Positions 1 to 7,810 of a stretch of 64,000 bases of DNA are shown here, one piece after another (within the stretch, counting starts at the first letter, position 1; every line of letters begins with the position of its first letter). The stretch is taken from the NCBI RefSeq assembly GCF_000478275.1, contig NZ_ASJB01000083.1:248001-312000 (forward strand), read 5' to 3'. The translations under genes and the position numbers were made by a program. The DNA is from Amycolatopsis orientalis DSM 40040 = KCTC 9412. GTDB taxonomy: Bacteria > Actinomycetota > Actinomycetes > Mycobacteriales > Pseudonocardiaceae. The notes below the pieces were generated by a model. It did no database searches, was not told the DNA's origin, and was given only the letters and a program-made list of their open reading frames with translations.

Positions 1-160
1 CCTCCGCATACGCGAGCGGGGAGGTGCGCGGCTCGCCGCTCTTCGCCCCCGTGGTGGTGAGAAGCAGCAGGGAGCCGCCTTCGAACGGGCCGCCCACCTT
101 GCCTTCGTTCTCGCGGAATTCCTTGATGATGTTCTTGTTCCAGTCGAGCATTTCGGACAT
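1..160 (-). CDS. F420-dependent nitroreductase family protein (Ddn-like), 3' end missing
   Basis: Only the first 53 codons are in the window; the rest lies beyond the left edge. The N-terminus starts MSEMLDWNKNIIKEF, followed by VGGPFEG at about residues 26-32 and LLLLTTTGAKSGEPR at about 36-50. This order is typical of the deazaflavin (F420)-dependent nitroreductase family of actinobacteria, which reduces various substrates with F420H2. The ATG at 160 is preceded by a perfect AGGAGG (bases 170-165), only four bases away. A second ATG lies three codons downstream but has no comparable ribosome site. The substrate cannot be inferred. Confidence 0.8.
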   Translation of the reverse strand, partial: MSEMLDWNKNIIKEFRENEGKVGGPFEGGSLLLLTTTGAKSGEPRTSPLAYAE

Positions 161-196
161 CGTTCCTCCTGTGTGGATCTCCGTCGCCGAGGCTAC

Positions 197-556
197 TCAG
201 TCCTCGCGGCTTTCGCGGGCCTTGCGGCGCTGGGCTTCGGCCCTCTCCCGGCACTTCCGCAGGAACTCTTCGTCGTCCTCGGCGCTCGTCGCGGCGAAGC
301 GGCCCGGCCGGTCGTACTCCGGGAACGACGGCGTCTCCCGTTCGTAGCGGCCACGCGGGGCACGGACGGTGTGCTGCGGACGACCGGCGACCAGCCAGAC
401 GATCGAGCCGATCAGCGGAACGAGCAGTACCAGCAGCAGCCACATCCCCTTGGGCATGTTGCGACAGGATCCGTCGTCCGTGGTGATCACGTCGACGATG
501 CAGAAGATCCACAGACCGAGCGTGAGAACGCCGAATAGACCATTGAAATACAGCAT
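197..556 (-). CDS. Small membrane protein with PLDc_N-type domain
   Basis: A 119-residue protein with two hydrophobic segments at about residues 3-23 and 38-57. The second carries the pattern seen in the PLDc_N family (phospholipase D nuclease N-terminal-like): a hydrophobic stretch ending PLIGSIVWLVAGRP. A charged, arginine- and glutamate-rich tail of about 55 residues follows and should be cytoplasmic. PLDc_N proteins are common small actinobacterial membrane proteins of unknown function; no phospholipase catalytic motif is present. The ATG at 556 has a GGGGAG ribosome site just upstream. A longer in-frame extension toward 790 runs through the end of the neighbouring P450-like gene and is not used here. 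Confidence 0.8.
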   Translation of the reverse strand: MLYFNGLFGVLTLGLWIFCIVDVITTDDGSCRNMPKGMWLLLVLLVPLIGSIVWLVAGRPQHTVRAPRGRYERETPSFPEYDRPGRFAATSAEDDEEFLRKCRERAEAQRRKARESRED

Positions 557-593
557 CGAAAGACTCCCCAGTTCCAGATGACCGGGGTAATTC

Positions 594-1268
594 TTAGCAC
601 AGCGAGGCGTCGAGAATTCCCGCAGCCACCTGGAGTGCCTGAGCTTTTCCGGGACAGTGCTTGGGCCCTGCTCCGAATGGCCGCTCCGTAAGGTCCACTT
701 CGACGATGCCTCCGCCGACCCACCGCCGCGTGATGCGGACAGGCGGATCCTCGCGCAGAACCCGGTCGAGCAGGCCGTCGACGTCCTCACCGGGCCGACG
801 GGCCGTGCGCGCCTTGATGATCAGCTTGGCCGTGGCGTCGCAGGCCTGCACCAGTAGCCCGATCCGGGCAGCCGTCCGCTCGTCGGCGACGCCGCCACAG
901 GCTTCGATCAACCGTCGCATGGCCGCCTCGGCGTCCGCGCCGGGTTCGGTGTGCGGGTGGTAGCAGGCGGAAACCGCAGCGATGTCGCGGGAAACGTCCG
1001 GCAATCCCAGTTCCGCCGCCAGGACGGCGACCGGGACCGTCCAGGCGATCCGGTCCGCCGGTTCGTGCCGTAACTCCCGGGTGAGCGCGAAGGCCTTGTC
1101 CCGCAAGGACCCCATCGGCGCGAGTTCGCCGACGACGAGCGCGCGCCGCCGGGCGTGGTCTTCGGGACGGCTGAACCGGGCGACGTTCGCCCGCAACCAC
1201 CGGACACCACCCGGCTCCACGTCCTCGGGCACCGGCGGGACGGGGGCTTCGATCAGCGGATTCTCCAT
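594..1268 (-). CDS. Short cytochrome P450-like protein (224 aa)
   Basis: About half the length of a normal P450 (near 400 aa), yet several P450 landmarks occur in the right order. A helix-C-like stretch FSRPEDHARRRALV lies at residues 32-45. An I-helix-like stretch LLVQACDATAKLI lies at 138-150. At the C-terminus FGAGPKHCPG (198-207) supplies the heme-ligand cysteine, C205. The usual His/Arg two positions before the cysteine is Lys203. The glutamate of the ExxR motif is not obvious, since the matching place reads RVLR (169-172). Known: Cys-ligated P450s are monooxygenases. Inferred: this is a minimal or degenerate P450-like protein that may still bind heme. It diverges from paaX with an 84-bp shared promoter region. 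Confidence 0.7.
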   Translation of the reverse strand: MENPLIEAPVPPVPEDVEPGGVRWLRANVARFSRPEDHARRRALVVGELAPMGSLRDKAFALTRELRHEPADRIAWTVPVAVLAAELGLPDVSRDIAAVSACYHPHTEPGADAEAAMRRLIEACGGVADERTAARIGLLVQACDATAKLIIKARTARRPGEDVDGLLDRVLREDPPVRITRRWVGGGIVEVDLTERPFGAGPKHCPGKAQALQVAAGILDASLC

Positions 1269-1352
1269 TCCGCCACGCTAAGTGCGGAACGCTTCGGTCA
1301 CGGCCGAAACGTCGGGCCGCGGAAGCGGGTGGCACGTTGTTATGGTGACCGG

Positions 1353-2207
1353 GTGACGGCCGTGTCGGAGGCAACCGAAGTCGACGGCGCGGGGCGAACG
1401 GCGCAACCGCGCCAGCTCATCGTGACCGTGTACGGCCTCTACTCGCGCGGCGAGGGCGGCTGGCTTTCGGTCCGCTCCCTGATCGACCTGCTGGCCGGGG
1501 TGGACGTCGAGGAACCCGCCGTCCGGTCGTCGATCTCCCGGCTGAAGCGGCGCGGGATCCTTTCCGCCGTACGCCGCAACGGTGCGGCGGGCTACGAACT
1601 CTCCGAGACCGCGCTCGCGATCCTGCGTGAAGGCGACGAACGGATCTTCCGCCGTGAACGCGCCACCCCCGGCGACGGCTGGCTGCTCGCGGTGTTCTCC
1701 GTCCCGGAAGCCGAACGGCACAAAAGGCATATTCTTCGCACCCAGCTCGCGCGACTCGGTTTCGGGACCGCGTCGTCCGGCGTCTGGATCGCGCCCGCGC
1801 ATCTGCGCGACGCGACCTCCGACATGCTGCGGCGGCTCGAACTGGAGGGGTACGCCGACCTCTTCCACGCCGAGCATCTCGCGTTCGGGGACGTGCGGGA
1901 CAAGATCCGCGAGTGGTGGGACCTCGACCAGCTCGAATCGCTCTACACCGCTTTCCTCGACGAGCACACGCCCGCACTCCGCCGGTGGCAGCGGCGAAAG
2001 ACCACGGACGAGGCCGAAGCCTTCGCTGACTACGTCCGGGTGCTGACCGACTGGCGGCGGCTGCCCTATCTCGACCCGGGCCTGCCCGCGGAACTGCTGC
2101 CGCCCGGCTGGGCCGGGATCCGGGCCTCGGACCTCTTCTTCACGCTGCACTCACGACTGGGCGAAGCCGCCGCGGCACACGTGTCGCGCACCCTTCCCGA
2201 CGCGTGA
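1353..2207 (+). CDS. PaaX-family transcriptional regulator
   Basis: A 284-residue protein with the PaaX layout: a winged-helix N-terminus (about residues 18-85, with RQLIVTVYGLY and the recognition region AVRSSISRLKRRGIL), then the central PaaX domain (GWLLAVFSVPE, HKRHILRTQL) and the PaaX C-terminal domain ending in a region with LPPGWAG. PaaX proteins repress aromatic acid degradation genes and respond to aryl-CoA thioesters. That fits the aryl-CoA monooxygenase gene 540 bp downstream, which is the likely target. The start is GTG at 1353; the in-frame upstream extension overlaps the divergent gene and has no good start. The gene ends at a three-arm repeat shared with the convergent RidA gene. 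Confidence 0.85.
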   Translation: MTAVSEATEVDGAGRTAQPRQLIVTVYGLYSRGEGGWLSVRSLIDLLAGVDVEEPAVRSSISRLKRRGILSAVRRNGAAGYELSETALAILREGDERIFRRERATPGDGWLLAVFSVPEAERHKRHILRTQLARLGFGTASSGVWIAPAHLRDATSDMLRRLELEGYADLFHAEHLAFGDVRDKIREWWDLDQLESLYTAFLDEHTPALRRWQRRKTTDEAEAFADYVRVLTDWRRLPYLDPGLPAELLPPGWAGIRASDLFFTLHSRLGEAAAAHVSRTLPDA

Positions 2208-2220
2208 GGGCCCCCGGGAG

Positions 2221-2297
2221 CTGAAGGGCCCTTTCCCCGCATGCGATGCAGGGAAAGCGCCCTTCGCCGCATGAGATGAGGGGAAAGCGTCCTTCAG
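2221..2297. repeat. Three-arm intergenic inverted repeat (TGAAGG/CCTTCA family)
   Basis: One left arm (CTGAAGGGCCCTTTCCCC) can pair with either of two right arms, GGGAAAGCGCCCTTC near 2250-2264 or GGGGAAAGCGTCCTTCAG near 2280-2297, with one or two mismatches. It lies between the convergent paaX and RidA genes, and the RidA stop codon (TGA, read on the minus strand) is the first three bases of an arm. Related copies lie at 7566-7641 and 31707-31784. It probably works as a two-way transcription terminator; this is inferred. Confidence 0.75.
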
Positions 2298-2689
2298 CCG
2301 CCCGCGACCACCGCGAAGCCCTGCACCTCGACCAGCGCCTCGGCGTCCCAAAGCCGGCTGACGCCGATCCCCGCCATCGCGGGGTACTCGCTCCCGGCCA
2401 GCCGCTTCCACACCGCGCCGATCTCGCGCGCGTGGGCGCGGTAGTCGTCCATGTCGACGATGTAGATGGTCACGCTGCACAGATCCGACGGCTCGCCGCC
2501 CGCCGCGCGCAACGCGGTGAGCAGATTGGCCAGCGCGCGTTCGAACTGCTCGACCACGCCGTCGCCGACGATGCGGTTCTCCTCGTCCAACGCCGTCTGA
2601 CCGGCGAGGAAGACGAACCGTCCGCTCGCCGCGACGGCGTGCGAGAAGCCGGAAGGGCGGCCCAGCCCGGGCGGATTGATGCGCTCCAT
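2294..2689 (-). CDS. RidA/YjgF-family protein
   Basis: A 131-residue Rid-family protein: FVFLAGQTALDEENRIVGDG near residues 25-44, QFERALANLLTALRAAGG near 48-65 and a trimer-forming C-terminus. RidA hydrolyses reactive enamine/imine intermediates. Here the conserved arginine of true RidA (A-R-S/T before the last strand) is replaced: the stretch reads PAMAGIGV. It therefore belongs to a Rid subgroup whose deaminase activity is unproven. It is divergent from the aryl-CoA monooxygenase gene, 60 bp away, suggesting a role in that pathway, possibly handling an amino/imino ring intermediate. The start is taken as ATG 2689, where family homology begins; ATGs at 2701, 2710 and GTG/ATG 2737 are in frame and none has a strong ribosome site. 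Confidence 0.8.
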   Translation of the reverse strand: MERINPPGLGRPSGFSHAVAASGRFVFLAGQTALDEENRIVGDGVVEQFERALANLLTALRAAGGEPSDLCSVTIYIVDMDDYRAHAREIGAVWKRLAGSEYPAMAGIGVSRLWDAEALVEVQGFAVVAGG

Positions 2690-2723
2690 ACCGGTCAGCA
2701 TATCCCGCATCGTTGACGGTCGT

Positions 2724-2740
2724 ACATACCGCGACATACC
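2724..2740. promoter_or_regulatory. Direct repeat ACATACC in the divergent promoter
   Basis: Two copies of ACATACC (2724-2730 and 2734-2740) sit one helical turn apart in the short region between the RidA gene and the aryl-CoA monooxygenase gene. The 10-bp spacing is what a dimeric regulator could read. PaaX, encoded next door, is the obvious candidate, but I recognise no established PaaX consensus here. The repeat ends nine bases before the GTG at 2750, so a bound protein could block either promoter. Confidence 0.35.
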
Positions 2741-2749
2741 CTGGGCGAC

Positions 2750-5101
2750 GTGCGTATCGCGGTGTTAGGCGGCGGCCCGGCGGGGCTCTACTTCGCCACG
2801 CTGGCGAAACAGCTCCATCCCGATCACGAGATCACCGTCTGGGAGCGCAACGCGCCCGACGACACCTTCGGCTTCGGTGTGGTGTTCTCCGACGAGACCC
2901 TCGGCGGCATCGAACACGCCGATCCGGTGATCCACGCCGCGATGCGGCGGGAGTTCGCGCGCTGGGACGACATCGACGTCCACTTCCGCGGCACGGTGCA
3001 CACCTCCGGCGGGCACGGGTTCGCCGCGATGAGCCGCAAACGGCTGCTCGGCATCCTCCAGGAACGCTGCGCCGAACTCGGCGTGGACGTGCGGTTCCGC
3101 ACCGCGGCGCCGAGCGTGGCCGAGGCGAGCGCGGAGTACGACCTCGTCGTCGCGGCGGACGGCGTCAATTCGCCGACCCGCGCCGCCCTCGCCGAGAGCT
3201 TCCGCCCGGACATCCAGACCCGCCGCTGCCGCTACATCTGGCTCGGCACGGATCTGGTCTTCGACGCCTTCAAGTTCCACGTCCTGGAAACCCCGCACGG
3301 GATCATGCAGATCCACGGCTACCCCTACAGCGACACCGCGAGCACCTTCATCCTCGAGCTGCACGAGGACGTCTGGCAGCGCGCGTTCGGCGAGATCGCC
3401 GCGACCTCGCTCGCGCCGGGCGAGAGCGACGAGAAGTCGATCGCCCTCATCCGCGAACTGTGCGCGGACGTGCTCGGCGGGCACCAGGTGTTCGCCAACA
3501 ACTCGAAGTGGACCGCGTTCGCCACCGTGCGCTGCGCCAGCTGGCGGCACGAGAACGTCGTCCTGCTCGGCGACGCCGCGCACACCGCGCATTTCTCCAT
3601 CGGCTCCGGCACGAAACTCGCCATGGAGGACGCGCTCGCGCTCGCCGCCTGCCTGCACGAGCAGCCCGACACCGACAGCGCGCTGAGCGCGTACGAAGCC
3701 GAGCGCCGCCCCGTCGTCACCTCGACCCAGCGCGCCGCGCAGGCGAGCCTGGAATGGTTCGAGAACCTGGGCCAGTACACGCATCAGGACCCGCCGCAGT
3801 TCGCGTTCAACATCCTGACCCGCAGCCGCCGCGTCACCTACGACAACCTCAAGCTGCGCGATCCCGAGTTCGCCACCGGGCTGGACACCTGGTTCGCGTC
3901 CACTTTGGACACTCAGGTCCGGCCGCCGATGTTCCAGCCGTTCCGGATCGGGAACCTGGAGCTGCCGAACCGCGTCGTCGTCTCACCGATGGACATGTAC
4001 TCCGCCGAAGACGGCGTCCCGACCGATTTCCACCTGGTACACCTGGGAAGCAAGGCGCTCGGCGGTGCCGGGCTGGTGATGACGGAGATGGTCTGCGTCT
4101 CCGAAACCGGCCGGATCACGCCGGGTTGCGGCGGCCTGTACACCGAGGAACAAGAGCGGGCGTGGGCCAGGGTCACCGGCTTCGTCCACGGGAACACCCC
4201 CGCACGGATCGGGGTCCAGCTGGGCCATTCCGGGCGCAAGGGTTCGACGAAACTGATGTGGGACGGGATCGACCAGCCACTGCCGGAGGGCAACTGGGAG
4301 ATCTGCGGCCCGTCCGCGATCCCGTACAGCGAAGCGAATCAGACCCCTCGCGAACTCACGAAACCCGAATTGCGGGAGATCCGCGACCAGTTCGCGCGGT
4401 CGGCCCGCGCCGCCGCACGCGCCGGGTTCGACCTCCTCGAACTGCACTGCGCGCACGGCTACCTGCTTTCGTCCTTCCTCTCCCCGTTGACCAACCGGCG
4501 TACCGACGAATACGGCGGCTCACTGGAGAACAGGCTGCGCTTCCCGCTCGAGGTCTTCGACGCCGTCCGCGCGGCGTGGCCGGCCGACCGGCCGATGACC
4601 GTCCGCATCTCCGCGACCGACTGGTACGACGGCGGGATCGACGTCGACGACGCCGTCGAGATCGCCCGCGCGTTCGCCGAGCACGGCGCGGCCGGGATCG
4701 ACGTCTCGACCGGCCAGGTCGTCAGCGAGGAGAAACCCCAGTACGGCCGCAGTTACCAGACCCCGTACGCCGACCGGATCCGCAACGAGATCGGGCGCGA
4801 GTACGGGGTCGCGGTGATCGCCGTCGGCGCGATCTCCTCCTACGACGACGTCAACTCGCTCATCCTGGCCGGCCGCGCGGATCTGTGCGCGCTCGGCCGG
4901 ACCCATCTCTACGATCCACAGTGGACCCTGCACGCGGCCGCCGAACAGGGCTACCCGATGCCGTGGCCGAAGCAGTACGCCGCGGGCAGCCGGAAACCGC
5001 AGGGCGGCCGTACCGACGGGCCGAAACCACGGCTGGAACTCCTTCGCTCGGGGGAACCCGGCACCGCACACGCCCGCTGGCGACCTGGGAGCGACCGATG
5101 A
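2750..5101 (+). CDS. Flavin monooxygenase/old-yellow-enzyme fusion acting on an aryl-CoA
   Basis: A 783-residue two-domain flavoenzyme. The N-terminal half (about 1-370) is an FAD monooxygenase: dinucleotide-binding GGGPAGLY at residues 8-15 and the second FAD motif VLLGDAAHTAHFS near 270-282. The C-terminal half (about 388-745) is an old-yellow-enzyme TIM barrel: QLGHSGRKGS and the hallmark SPLTNRRTDEYGGSLENR. This fusion is annotated as salicylyl-CoA 5-hydroxylase (gentisate route) or 2-aminobenzoyl-CoA monooxygenase/reductase. The nearby Rid protein and downstream acyl-CoA dehydrogenase lean toward the second, by inference. No gentisate dioxygenase is visible. The start is GTG 2750; codon 6 is TTA, rare in such genomes. 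It ends with an ATGA overlap with the next gene. Confidence 0.85.
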   Translation: MRIAVLGGGPAGLYFATLAKQLHPDHEITVWERNAPDDTFGFGVVFSDETLGGIEHADPVIHAAMRREFARWDDIDVHFRGTVHTSGGHGFAAMSRKRLLGILQERCAELGVDVRFRTAAPSVAEASAEYDLVVAADGVNSPTRAALAESFRPDIQTRRCRYIWLGTDLVFDAFKFHVLETPHGIMQIHGYPYSDTASTFILELHEDVWQRAFGEIAATSLAPGESDEKSIALIRELCADVLGGHQVFANNSKWTAFATVRCASWRHENVVLLGDAAHTAHFSIGSGTKLAMEDALALAACLHEQPDTDSALSAYEAERRPVVTSTQRAAQASLEWFENLGQYTHQDPPQFAFNILTRSRRVTYDNLKLRDPEFATGLDTWFASTLDTQVRPPMFQPFRIGNLELPNRVVVSPMDMYSAEDGVPTDFHLVHLGSKALGGAGLVMTEMVCVSETGRITPGCGGLYTEEQERAWARVTGFVHGNTPARIGVQLGHSGRKGSTKLMWDGIDQPLPEGNWEICGPSAIPYSEANQTPRELTKPELREIRDQFARSARAAARAGFDLLELHCAHGYLLSSFLSPLTNRRTDEYGGSLENRLRFPLEVFDAVRAAWPADRPMTVRISATDWYDGGIDVDDAVEIARAFAEHGAAGIDVSTGQVVSEEKPQYGRSYQTPYADRIRNEIGREYGVAVIAVGAISSYDDVNSLILAGRADLCALGRTHLYDPQWTLHAAAEQGYPMPWPKQYAAGSRKPQGGRTDGPKPRLELLRSGEPGTAHARWRPGSDR

Positions 5102-6240
5102 CCGCCTTCGCGCTGAACCCCGACCAGCAGGCCTTCGCCGAGGAAGTCCGGCGGCAGGGCGCCGAAAAACTCCGCCCGCTGGCCGAATCCGGCACCGAAG
5201 GCGCCGTGAACCGGGCCCTGCTCAAGGAAATGGGCACGCTCGGCCTGCTCGCGCGGCTGTTCCCCGGCGTCGACGGCGGCAGCCCGAGCCGGGAAGCCGC
5301 CGCGATGGATCTCTGCATCCTGCGGGAATCCCTCGCGAGCCAGAGCACCGAGGCCGAGACGGCGTTGGCGCTCCAGGGTTTGGGCACCTATCCGGTCCTT
5401 CAGTCCGGACAGGACTCGCAGGTCTCGAAGTGGGTTCCGGCCGTGGCCGCGGGCGACGCCGTCGCCGCTTTCGCGCTCACCGAACCGAACGCGGGCTCGG
5501 ACGCGGCCGCGCTGGAACTGGCCGCCGAACCCGACGGCGACGGCTGGCGCCTGACCGGCGAGAAGATGTGGATCTCCAACGCCCCGGAAGCCGATTTCTA
5601 CAGCGTTTTCGCCCGCACCACCCCGGAAGCGGGCTCGCGCGGTGTCTCCGCGTTCGTCGTCCCCGCCGATCGTGCCGGGCTTTCCGGTGAGCATCTCGAC
5701 CTCGTGAGCCCGCATCCCATCGGGACGCTGGTGTTCGACGGCGTCCGGGTCGAGCGGGACGAACTGCTCGGCGAACAGGATCGCGGTTTCGGCGTCGCCA
5801 TGCGGACCTTGGACCTGTTCCGGCCGAGTGTCGGCGCGTTCGCCGTCGGCATGGCGCAGGCCGCGCTCGACGCCGCCGTCGCCCACGCCCAGCACCGGAT
5901 CGCGTTCGGCGGGCCGCTGCTGAAGCAGCAGACCGTGGCGCACACCCTCGCCGAAATGGCGACGAGGACCGAGGCGTCCCGGCTGCTGGTCTACGCCGCG
6001 GCCGCCGCCTACGACGCGGGCGAACGGAACCTCGCGGGCCGGGCCGCGATGGCGAAGCTGTTCGCCACCGAGACCGCCCAGTACGTAGTCGACTCGGCCG
6101 TGCAGATCCACGGCGCGCGGGCGCTGCGGCGAGGGCATCTGCTCGAACACCTCTACCGCGAGGTCCGGGCGCCGCGGATCTACGAGGGCGCGTCCGAGGT
6201 CCAGCGGACGATCATCGCGCGGTCGCTGACTTCTTCCTAG
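5098..6240 (+). CDS. Acyl-CoA dehydrogenase
   Basis: A 380-residue acyl-CoA dehydrogenase of usual length. FAD and substrate features are present: FALTEPNAGSDAAAL near residues 121-135, WRLTGEKMWISNA near 148-160, a QIHGARALRRG segment and the C-terminal RAPRIYEGASEVQRTIIAR. It starts at ATG 5098, overlapping the stop of the monooxygenase/reductase gene by four bases, so the two are translated together. It probably acts on the alicyclic or dearomatised CoA ester produced by its partner, or on the side chain of a related acyl-CoA; the exact substrate is inferred from position only. Confidence 0.88.
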   Translation: MTAFALNPDQQAFAEEVRRQGAEKLRPLAESGTEGAVNRALLKEMGTLGLLARLFPGVDGGSPSREAAAMDLCILRESLASQSTEAETALALQGLGTYPVLQSGQDSQVSKWVPAVAAGDAVAAFALTEPNAGSDAAALELAAEPDGDGWRLTGEKMWISNAPEADFYSVFARTTPEAGSRGVSAFVVPADRAGLSGEHLDLVSPHPIGTLVFDGVRVERDELLGEQDRGFGVAMRTLDLFRPSVGAFAVGMAQAALDAAVAHAQHRIAFGGPLLKQQTVAHTLAEMATRTEASRLLVYAAAAAYDAGERNLAGRAAMAKLFATETAQYVVDSAVQIHGARALRRGHLLEHLYREVRAPRIYEGASEVQRTIIARSLTSS

Positions 6241-6333
6241 CCGGACGGGGCCTTATTTCACCAGTTAATACATGGCGGGGGTTAAGGTCGTGGGGCATCC
6301 TGGATCCCTACGCCGCCATCAGATGGGTATCGC

Positions 6334-7569
6334 ATGCCTGCCAAGCGCACCACCGTCCGCGACCTTCGGCGGCACAATCGTTCCCTCCTGCTGTCGAAAC
6401 TCTACTTCGACGGTCCGCTCAGCCGCCACGAATTGAGCGGTCTGACCGGTTTGAGCGCGGCCACCGTCAGCAACGTGACCGCCGAACTCGGCGAGGAACA
6501 CCTCATCATCGAAGCCGGGCTGGTCGAGTCCGACGGCGGCAGGCCGCGCGTTCTGCTCCGGGTCGACCCGGCGTACGGCCACGTCGCCGGCGTCGACATC
6601 GGCGAGACCGGGGTGAAGGTCGAACTGTTCGACCTGACCATGAACCGGCTCGCCACCGTCGAGCACCCCCTCGCCTCACCACGGCCCGACGCGGCCTCGG
6701 CGGTGACCCAGGTGGCTTCCGGGCTCCGGGAAGTGATCGCGGAATCGGGCATCGACGAGGCGACCGTGCTCGGTGTCGGTGTCGGCGTTCCCGGCACCGT
6801 CGAGCAAGGAGAGGCGCTTCGCGTGCACGCGCCCACCATCGGCTGGACAGAGGTCCCGCTGACGGATCTGCTGCGCGCGCAGGGCATCGACCTCCCGTTG
6901 TTCGTCGACAACGGTGCGAAAACCCAGGGCCAGGGGGAAATGTGGTTCGGCGCCGGCCGCGGCGCCCGGCACGCGGTGATCGTCCTGATCGGATCCGGGG
7001 TCGGCGCGGCCGTGGTCACCGACGGCACCACCTACCGCGGTTCCACCAGCAGCGCGGGCGAATGGGGTCATACGACGATCGTCTACGGCGGACAGGAATG
7101 CCGCTGCGGATCGCGCGGCTGCCTGGAATCCTACGTCGGCGCGGAGGGCGTCCTCGCGCGTTATCGCAAGGCACGGGGCGGAAAAGCCGCTGCGGGCGAG
7201 GACGAGCAGTCGCAGTTCGCCGCCTTGCTGGAGTCGGCGGGCAAGTCCAAGGCCGCCGCCAAGGTGCTGGAGGAGACGGCGGGTTACCTCGGCGCGGGGA
7301 TCGGCAACCTGATCAACCTGTTCAACCCGGAGCGGATCGTGCTGGGCGGCTGGGCCGGACTCGCGCTCGGCGAGGACCACCTGCCCGAGATCCGGCGCGC
7401 GGCGGGCGAGCACGCGCTCAAGCACGTGTTCGACCAGACCGAGATCGAACTCGGCAGGCTCGGACCGGACGCCGTCGCCATAGGAGCCGCCACCCTTCCG
7501 GTCGCCGCTCTGCTGGAGCAGGGCGCGGACCCGCGGACGGCCGGGTCGAAGCGCGGCACGGCCGCCTGA
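6334..7569 (+). CDS. ROK-family transcriptional regulator
   Basis: A 411-residue ROK repressor. The N-terminal winged helix (about 8-65: HNRSLLLSKLYFDGPLSR, then the recognition helix LSAATVSNVTAEL) is followed by the sugar kinase-like ROK domain with GVDIGETGVKVEL near 88-100, VDNGAKTQGQGEMWFGAG near 191-208 and the zinc-binding motif CRCGSRGCLE near 254-263. ROK repressors respond to sugars. The next gene is a secreted beta-glucanase, and an operator very like that of the ROK member XylR lies between them, so local control of the glucanase is likely. The stop TGA is the start of the repeat at 7566. Confidence 0.9.
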   Translation: MPAKRTTVRDLRRHNRSLLLSKLYFDGPLSRHELSGLTGLSAATVSNVTAELGEEHLIIEAGLVESDGGRPRVLLRVDPAYGHVAGVDIGETGVKVELFDLTMNRLATVEHPLASPRPDAASAVTQVASGLREVIAESGIDEATVLGVGVGVPGTVEQGEALRVHAPTIGWTEVPLTDLLRAQGIDLPLFVDNGAKTQGQGEMWFGAGRGARHAVIVLIGSGVGAAVVTDGTTYRGSTSSAGEWGHTTIVYGGQECRCGSRGCLESYVGAEGVLARYRKARGGKAAAGEDEQSQFAALLESAGKSKAAAKVLEETAGYLGAGIGNLINLFNPERIVLGGWAGLALGEDHLPEIRRAAGEHALKHVFDQTEIELGRLGPDAVAIGAATLPVAALLEQGADPRTAGSKRGTAA

Positions 7570-7641
7570 AGGACGCTTTCCCCGCATCTCACGCGGTGAA
7601 GGGCGCTTTCCCCGCGTCGCATGCGGGGAAAGCGCCCTTCA
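7566..7641. repeat. Three-arm inverted repeat after the ROK gene
   Basis: The perfect 19-bp arms TGAAGGGCGCTTTCCCCGC (7597-7615) and its complement (7623-7641) are separated by seven bases. An extra left arm (CTGAAGGACGCTTTCCCC) at 7566-7583 overlaps the ROK stop codon. It belongs to the same family as 2221-2297 and 31707-31784. It probably ends ROK transcription; it has no long T-tract. Confidence 0.75.
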
Positions 7642-7710
7642 GCCCCGCCTTAATTCGAGGTGGAAAATTACCGGCCCCGACGTCTTGTCGCAGTGGTAGA
7701 GACCATGCAT

Positions 7711-7735
7711 ACTTTGTTGTCAGGCACAACAAAGT
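7711..7735. promoter_or_regulatory. XylR-like ROK operator upstream of the glucanase
   Basis: A perfect inverted repeat with 10-bp arms, ACTTTGTTGT and ACAACAAAGT, around the spacer CAGGC. The half-site TTTGTTG...CAACAAA closely resembles the operator of Bacillus XylR, a ROK repressor. It lies 76 bp before the GH16 start and 141 bp after the ROK gene. The stretch 7642-7810 holds no gene, only this site and presumably the glucanase promoter. Confidence 0.7.
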
Positions 7736-7810
7736 AGTTCTGCCACGCGCTTTCCGTTCTCCCGCGTGTCCTGCCGCGCGGGGTCCCCAACGGTCAGAGA
7801 GGCGACAACG

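Noticed and set aside
2713..5097. N-terminal part of a 1175-residue open frame on the plus strand
   Set aside because: Very Arg-rich shadow in another frame of the aryl-CoA fusion gene; only its tail (5098-6240) is a real gene, the acyl-CoA dehydrogenase.
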